Assembly (NCBI GenBank): GCA_035645115.1
Contig: DASQNF010000231.1
Coordinates: 1 to 5,193, forward strand
Reading direction: 5' to 3'
DNA length: 5,193 bases
Source: JACVRW01 sp035645115
Lineage (GTDB): Bacteria; Actinomycetota; Thermoleophilia; Solirubrobacterales; Thermoleophilaceae
The notes under the pieces are model-generated. The model did no database searches, had not been told where the DNA came from, and worked only from the letters and a program-made list of their open reading frames with translations. Shown piece after piece: positions 4,753 to 5,193 of this stretch (position 1 is its first letter; every line of letters begins with the position of its first letter). The translations under genes and the position numbers were made by a program.

Positions 4753-4770
4753 GGACTTTCTGCTGATAGA
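4741..4770 (+). promoter_or_regulatory. Possible promoter of the riboswitch transcript
   Basis: TTGCAA (4741-4746) and GATAGA (4765-4770), 18 bases apart, are partial matches to -35 and -10 hexamers. RNA would start near 4777, shortly before the 5' strand of riboswitch helix P1. The match is weak, and a start further upstream is equally possible. Confidence 0.3.
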
Positions 4771-4780
4771 ACGACGGGCT

Positions 4781-4927
4781 CGCAACGCCGAGTCACTGCC
4801 CTTCCGGGGGCGTGAGCGGGGGAACCAATAGCGGCCGTGCCGGCCGTGGGGGCGAATCGCCCGGGCCAGGAGCCCGGGGGTAGCGCACGTGCGCGAGCCC
4901 GTCAGCTCACCTCGCAGGCGTTCAGCG
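4781..4927 (+). promoter_or_regulatory. Cyclic di-AMP riboswitch (ydaO/yuaA type)
   Basis: The conserved blocks of this class appear in order. AACGCCGAG (4784-4792) is the 5' strand of P1, and GAGCGGGGGAACCAATAG (4814-4831) is the core. A small hairpin (4832-4845) leads into GGGGGCGAATCGC (4848-4860). CCCGGGC/GCCCGGG (4860-4866 with 4872-4878) forms a hairpin, then GGTAGC and a GCGC-stem hairpin (4883-4894). The hallmark 3' block GAGCCCGTCAGCTCACCTCG begins at 4895 and runs into AGGCGTT. P1 closes through AACGCC with GGCGTT (4917-4922), with CGC/GCG (4781-4783 with 4925-4927) extending it. The known family senses c-di-AMP and usually turns off cell-wall, ion-transport and osmotic genes. Here it lies directly before an exported peptidoglycan-binding protein, a typical actinobacterial target. 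Only 8 bases separate the P1 core from the ATG, leaving no room for a terminator, so translational control is likely. Confidence 0.92.
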
Positions 4928-4930
4928 AAC

Positions 4931-5193
4931 ATGACCGCCCGGACGATCTTCATCACGCTTCTCGCGAGCACCCTCGGCATGGCGGTGCTCGTTTGCCTGC
5001 CCGCCGCCGGCCCGGCGGGCGTGGAGCGCGCCGGCGCGGCGACGGCGGCGGGAGTGCGGGCCTCGTCGGCCGCCGCGGCGATCTCGCGGGGGGCCGACGT
5101 GCGCCGGCTCCAGCGCGCGATCGGCGTGGCCGCCGACGGCGTGTTCGGGCCCGCCACCGAGCGAGCGCTGCGGCGCTGGCAGCGCCGCCACGG
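4931..5193 (+). CDS. Exported peptidoglycan-binding protein, N-terminal part (cut by window end)
   Basis: 87 complete codons are visible; the gene runs off the window. Residues 1-34 look like a Sec signal peptide: Arg4, then a hydrophobic stretch TIFITLLASTLGMAVLVCL, then PAAGPAGVERA with likely cleavage around residues 34-37. Cys22 does not fit a lipobox (Val at -1), so a lipoprotein is unlikely. After an Ala-rich spacer, residues 53-87 read RGADVRRLQRAIGV, then DGVFGPATERALRRWQRRH. This matches peptidoglycan-binding domain type 1 (GxxVxxLQ, DGxFGPxT, AxxxWQ). The unseen C-terminus may hold more such repeats or a catalytic domain (NlpC/P60, Rpf-like, peptidase), but that cannot be told. The ATG at 4931 is the only plausible start after the riboswitch; no start codon lies in frame immediately upstream. 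Control by c-di-AMP fits a role in cell-wall remodelling. Confidence 0.85.
   Translation, partial: MTARTIFITLLASTLGMAVLVCLPAAGPAGVERAGAATAAGVRASSAAAAISRGADVRRLQRAIGVAADGVFGPATERALRRWQRRH

Noticed and set aside
4182..4766. + strand open frame opposite the MBL-like gene
   Set aside because: It is the antisense shadow of a coherent protein, with no domain and Val/Arg/His-rich composition.
4704..4796. Longer form of the MBL-like protein starting at 4796
   Set aside because: The extra 31 residues (Cys- and Ser-rich) show no family features and would run through the repeat cluster and the P1 strand of the riboswitch.
4931..5000. Lipoprotein reading of the exported protein (Cys22)
   Set aside because: The residues before Cys22 are Leu-Val; the -1 position should be small (Gly/Ala/Ser), so the lipobox is not met.
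4369..5157. - strand open frame across the riboswitch and the exported protein gene
   Set aside because: It covers a clear + strand riboswitch and signal peptide plus PG-binding domain; its Arg/Ala/Pro-rich translation has no features.

Overview
This window is a high-GC bacterial chromosome segment, most likely from an Actinomycetota lineage near Thermoleophilia (Solirubrobacterales-like). That placement is an inference. It rests on GC-rich codon use, the alpha-operon gene order, a zinc-ribbon S4 and L36, extended -10 promoters of the form TGCTAGNNT, and a cyclic di-AMP riboswitch in front of a secreted peptidoglycan-binding protein. Nothing suggests a mobile element, phage or CRISPR array.

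Positions 1-4093 are the end of the large ribosomal-protein supercluster, all on the + strand: adk (3' end only), map, rpmJ, rpsM, rpsK, rpsD, rpoA and rplQ. These encode nucleotide kinase and N-terminal Met removal functions, ribosomal proteins L36, S13, S11, S4 and L17, and the RNA polymerase alpha subunit. infA (IF-1), which commonly lies between map and rpmJ, is absent. Its place is taken by a 129-base gap holding three inverted repeats and an extended -10 promoter, so the alpha operon appears to start from its own promoter with a structured 5' leader. Most junctions inside the operon are very tight (TGATG overlap; stop TAG directly followed by ATG), which suggests translational coupling. 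A 61-base gap with a GC hairpin precedes rpoA. A second TGCTAG promoter lies 9 bases before the rplQ start, suggesting a near-leaderless rplQ transcript. A small intrinsic terminator closes the operon.

Positions 4125-4703 (- strand) encode a 192-residue metallo-beta-lactamase-fold-like protein with a degenerate metal-binding motif. It converges on rplQ, and its stop codon touches the terminator T-run.

Positions 4704-4930 are a divergent regulatory region. It contains a cluster of TGCA-cored repeats (possible operator) and then a clear ydaO/yuaA-type cyclic di-AMP riboswitch. The riboswitch leads directly into a gene (4931 onward, cut by the window end) for an exported protein with a signal peptide and a peptidoglycan-binding type 1 domain. 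The aptamer ends so close to the start codon that translational control is more likely than termination. An 11-base segment just before the aptamer is perfectly complementary to the aptamer core and could form the alternative fold.

No new multi-gene system is visible. The most interesting material is regulatory: the riboswitch with its possible anti-aptamer strand, the rewired infA-less alpha-operon leader, and the promoter inside the operon before rplQ.
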